Positions 61,680 to 64,000 of a stretch of DNA of 64,000 bases are shown one piece after another (position 1 is the first letter of the stretch; each line of letters starts with the position of its first letter). A program made the translations under genes and the position numbers. Under the pieces are notes generated by a model. That model did not search any database. It was not told where the DNA came from and saw nothing but the letters and a program-made list of their open reading frames with translations. Source of the DNA: Clostridia bacterium (GTDB lineage: Bacteria; Bacillota; Clostridia; Oscillospirales; CAG-272); NCBI GenBank assembly GCA_017935065.1, contig JAGBIF010000012.1, forward strand, positions 1 to 64,000, written 5' to 3'.

Positions 61680-63995
61680 CTACTCACCCGTAACCGAGAG
61701 CTTGAACACACCCGAGCCTGGAAGCGTTTTCTGCGCAAGCACGCCCTCGCGCTCGCGACAGGTGAATACGAAGCTCTGGTGTCCCTCGTCAACGAGGGCG
61801 CCGATAGCCTTCATCATTGCCTCGGCTCTCAGGTTGTCCTGATTTGCAAAGGTCTCGTCAAAGCAGATAGGCGGCTTTTCCGAGAAGAGCATATCGACAA
61901 GCGCAAGTCTTACCGCAATATAGGTAAGGTCGCGTGTGCCGCCCGAGAGATAGTCGACCGACTTTCCGCGCGCCTCGTCGCTTGTGAAGCTTACCTTAAG
62001 CGCCTCGTCTACTGTCAGGGTCGAATACTTTTTAGCCGTCATAATTTCAAGCATAGCCGTCGCGTACTCACCGAGCCTGGGTGAGATCTCCGCGCGCAGA
62101 TTATCCTGTGCCGAGCTTATCGCCCTCTCGGCAACGAAGTATGCCTTGTGCTTCGCGCGAAGCTCCTCGATCTTGCCCTCGAGCTCCTGGATGCGCGAGT
62201 GAAGCTCACCCGAATCAACTATCTTGAGCTTAAGCGCGGCAAGGTCGCCCTCAACGCCCCACATAAGGCTCTGCTGCTCTTCAATAGTGGACCTCGCCTC
62301 GGCAAGTCCTGTAATAATTTCCTCGTGGTTCATACCCGAGAGTATCTTGCGCTTGATAGGCGCGACCTGCGCCCTGATATCGATCTCGCTCTTGTCCTGG
62401 AGCGTGCGTCTTATCTCTCTTACGGTGATTTCCATCTCGTTCTTCGCAAAGAGAAGCCTTTCCTTCTCGGCAAGGAACTCTTCAACCCGTCTTTCAAGTC
62501 CGTCAAGGAACTCGTTAAGACCTGTAAGAGGAGGATTTTCACTGAAGCGTATCGCAACGCGAAGAAGCTCGCCTCTCGCGTTCTCGCTGTCTATCTTCGC
62601 GCGCTCAAGAGTGGTGCGCGCGTTCTCAAGATTGCTCATCATCGTGTCGCGCTTGCGCCTTGCGTCGGCTATGACCGTAAGCTTTGCGCGAAGCTCGTCC
62701 GCGCTCTCACACGAAAAGCTCTTGATAAGCCTGTCAAGCTCACGCGAGAGGGCGATGAATTTCGTAGCGCAGAATATACCCGCACCCGCCGCGATAACCG
62801 CGCCCGCAATAGCAAGGACGAGCAGGGGAGTGGTAAGCGTAGGCACCGCGGCAACCGCCACAAGCGCCGCAAGAGCAAGCAGAAGCGCACCGACAGTGCC
62901 CGCCGCAAAGAGAAGCTTGCGAAGCGAGAGCTTTCCTACGCGCCCGCCGAGAGCGACCTCACCGCCGAGGGTGTCCGAGGTCTCGATAGCGCCCTCTATT
63001 TCCTTGGTGATGCCGACCGCGCTCTTTTCCCTGTTGTAGGCATCCTGTGCCTCGGTAAGCCTCGTGTAGGCGTCGTCAACGCTTCGCCTTGCAACCGCGA
63101 TTTCGGTGAGATATTCCCTCTCGGGCACAAAGCCGTTTACCGCGCTTGCCTTAATGAAGCTGTCATACGCCTCGGCTGCCGCCTCGCTCTTTTCCTCAAG
63201 CTCGTGAAGCGTCTCAAAGGTCTGTATGAGCATTACGTTCCTGTAGCACTCGTCAAGGTCGAGAAGCTTGTCGCGCTTTACCTGCGCCTCGTCGCGCCTT
63301 GCGCGAAGCTCGTGAAGCTCGGCTTCCTTTGCGAGGATCTGTCGGTTTGCATCCTCCGCAATGCGAAGCCTTTCCTCAAGCTCATCCTTCTTGCGGATGA
63401 GGTCGATAATAGCACCGCCCGTATGTCCCTGGTGGATAAGCGATTCCATCTTGTCGGTAATGCGCGCGAGCGCCTTCTGCGTATTTATTCTCTCGTTTGC
63501 CGAGAAGAGTATGTTCTCAATAGATTCCTTGACCGAGCCCTCGTTTATAGAGGCGTCACCCACCTGTCCGAGATAGGCAGTATTCTCAAACAGCTCACGC
63601 GAGACATTGAAGAACACCTCGCCCGCGGGAAGCTTTCCGAATGCGGGAGTGCCGTTTTCAAGGTCGATGATAGAGCTTTCTTCCTTATACATCACGCGCC
63701 CGCCCTGCTCGGTGGTGACGGTCGAGCGGTTGATAAGATAGCTCTTTCCCTTCACCTTGACCTGCATAGAGCCCTCTGCGATACCGCTTTGCCAGTTTAT
63801 CCTCTTGCGTCTCTCGGAAAGCGAGCCCTCGCGCTCGGTGGTCTCAAAGCCGTAGAGCATATACTTGATAAACGAGGCAATAGTGCTTTTTCCCGATTCG
63901 TTTGCGCCCTCAATTACGTTGAGCCCCTCGGAAAAATCAAGTGTAAGGTTTTTGAGCCTTCCAAAGCATCTTATGTCTATTCTTTCAATTATCAT
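61680..63995 (-). CDS. YhaN/SbcC-like ABC-type ATPase
   Basis: A 771-residue SMC-like ATPase, apparently complete. Walker A is EGANESGKST (about 33-42). Coiled-coil stretches lie at about 175-300 and 440-620. Two membrane helices between them (about 355-400, AAGTVGALLLALAALVAVA...LLVLAIAGAVIAA) are a hallmark of YhaN as opposed to soluble SbcC. The C-terminus has signature YLSGGTRDL and Walker B PPICFDETFANQ. YhaN works with the YhaO nuclease on DNA repair by family knowledge. The ATG lies five bases from the window end, so a yhaO gene directly upstream cannot be seen; the SbcD-like gene at 7541 is a degenerate alternative. Confidence 0.9.
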   Translation of the reverse strand: MIIERIDIRCFGRLKNLTLDFSEGLNVIEGANESGKSTIASFIKYMLYGFETTEREGSLSERRKRINWQSGIAEGSMQVKVKGKSYLINRSTVTTEQGGRVMYKEESSIIDLENGTPAFGKLPAGEVFFNVSRELFENTAYLGQVGDASINEGSVKESIENILFSANERINTQKALARITDKMESLIHQGHTGGAIIDLIRKKDELEERLRIAEDANRQILAKEAELHELRARRDEAQVKRDKLLDLDECYRNVMLIQTFETLHELEEKSEAAAEAYDSFIKASAVNGFVPEREYLTEIAVARRSVDDAYTRLTEAQDAYNREKSAVGITKEIEGAIETSDTLGGEVALGGRVGKLSLRKLLFAAGTVGALLLALAALVAVAAVPTLTTPLLVLAIAGAVIAAGAGIFCATKFIALSRELDRLIKSFSCESADELRAKLTVIADARRKRDTMMSNLENARTTLERAKIDSENARGELLRVAIRFSENPPLTGLNEFLDGLERRVEEFLAEKERLLFAKNEMEITVREIRRTLQDKSEIDIRAQVAPIKRKILSGMNHEEIITGLAEARSTIEEQQSLMWGVEGDLAALKLKIVDSGELHSRIQELEGKIEELRAKHKAYFVAERAISSAQDNLRAEISPRLGEYATAMLEIMTAKKYSTLTVDEALKVSFTSDEARGKSVDYLSGGTRDLTYIAVRLALVDMLFSEKPPICFDETFANQDNLRAEAMMKAIGALVDEGHQSFVFTCREREGVLAQKTLPGSGVFKLSVTGE

Positions 63996-64000
63996 AAGGC

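Overview
The window looks like chromosomal DNA of a member of the Clostridia (Bacillota), probably an uncultured gut lineage. The evidence is a set of Firmicutes-type genes: a YhaN-like ATPase, a Rae1/YacP-type NYN domain, type III glutamine synthetase, AzlC/AzlD, a THI-box-controlled ECF-type thiamine transporter, a peptidase T, a YnbB-like PLP enzyme, and strong AGGAGG-type ribosome sites with TTGACA-17-TATAAT promoters. The lineage cannot be placed more exactly from the sequence alone.

Layout. Positions 1-650 hold an intact tRNA-Pro(CGG) and, 155 bases away, the 5' half of a second tRNA-Pro(CGG) broken just after its anticodon loop; this looks like the edge or scar of an integrated element. 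Positions 650-1543 encode a secreted, membrane-anchored protein whose mature N-terminus is a ubiquitin domain (55 of 73 residues identical to human ubiquitin by eye), followed by five His-Cys-Cys-Cys repeats. Positions 1627-9993 carry a MATE exporter, a TetM-like ribosomal GTPase fused to a C-terminal NYN nuclease domain, a solitary adenine methyltransferase, an SbcD-like protein with a broken active site, a DUF6273 protein and a repeat-rich lipoprotein. Positions 10018-25847 are mostly leftward housekeeping genes (pheST, coaD, rsmD, uvrC, an HPr-like protein without its histidine, an envelope-polysaccharide group, rimM-trmD, tadA, a CPBP protease, rnr, secG).

Positions 26136-35015 include a cytoplasmic heparinase II/III-like protein, TrkA/TrkH potassium uptake, PepT, a YnbB-like PLP enzyme, an array of small hairpins with a constant spacer, and a TPP riboswitch-terminator in front of a ThiT-like transporter. 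Positions 35196-48670 are the main accessory block: five consecutive paralogous exported proteins of 856-948 residues, each with two N-terminal glycosidase-accessory-like domains and a right-handed beta-helix, apparently one operon from a single strong promoter. A 41-residue peptide gene with a perfect Shine-Dalgarno and a second hairpin array follow.

Positions 49343-64000 return to common functions: a DEDDh exonuclease with a zinc ribbon, type III glutamine synthetase, AzlC/AzlD, recA-recX-ABC transporter, galactokinase, miaA, a lysophospholipase-like hydrolase, a PfkB kinase with a substituted catalytic residue, and a YhaN/SbcC-like ATPase that starts five bases inside the window end.

How genes may work together: recA, recX and the ABC exporter share a transcript. 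rnr, the CPBP protease and probably tadA follow secG. rimM and trmD are one base apart, as is usual for this tRNA/ribosome maturation pair. The five beta-helix proteins are most simply read as a cell-surface set acting on related polysaccharides; this is inference, since no transporter or regulator is linked to them. The points most worth a second look are the exported ubiquitin-like protein, the five-gene beta-helix array, and the GTPase-nuclease fusion.
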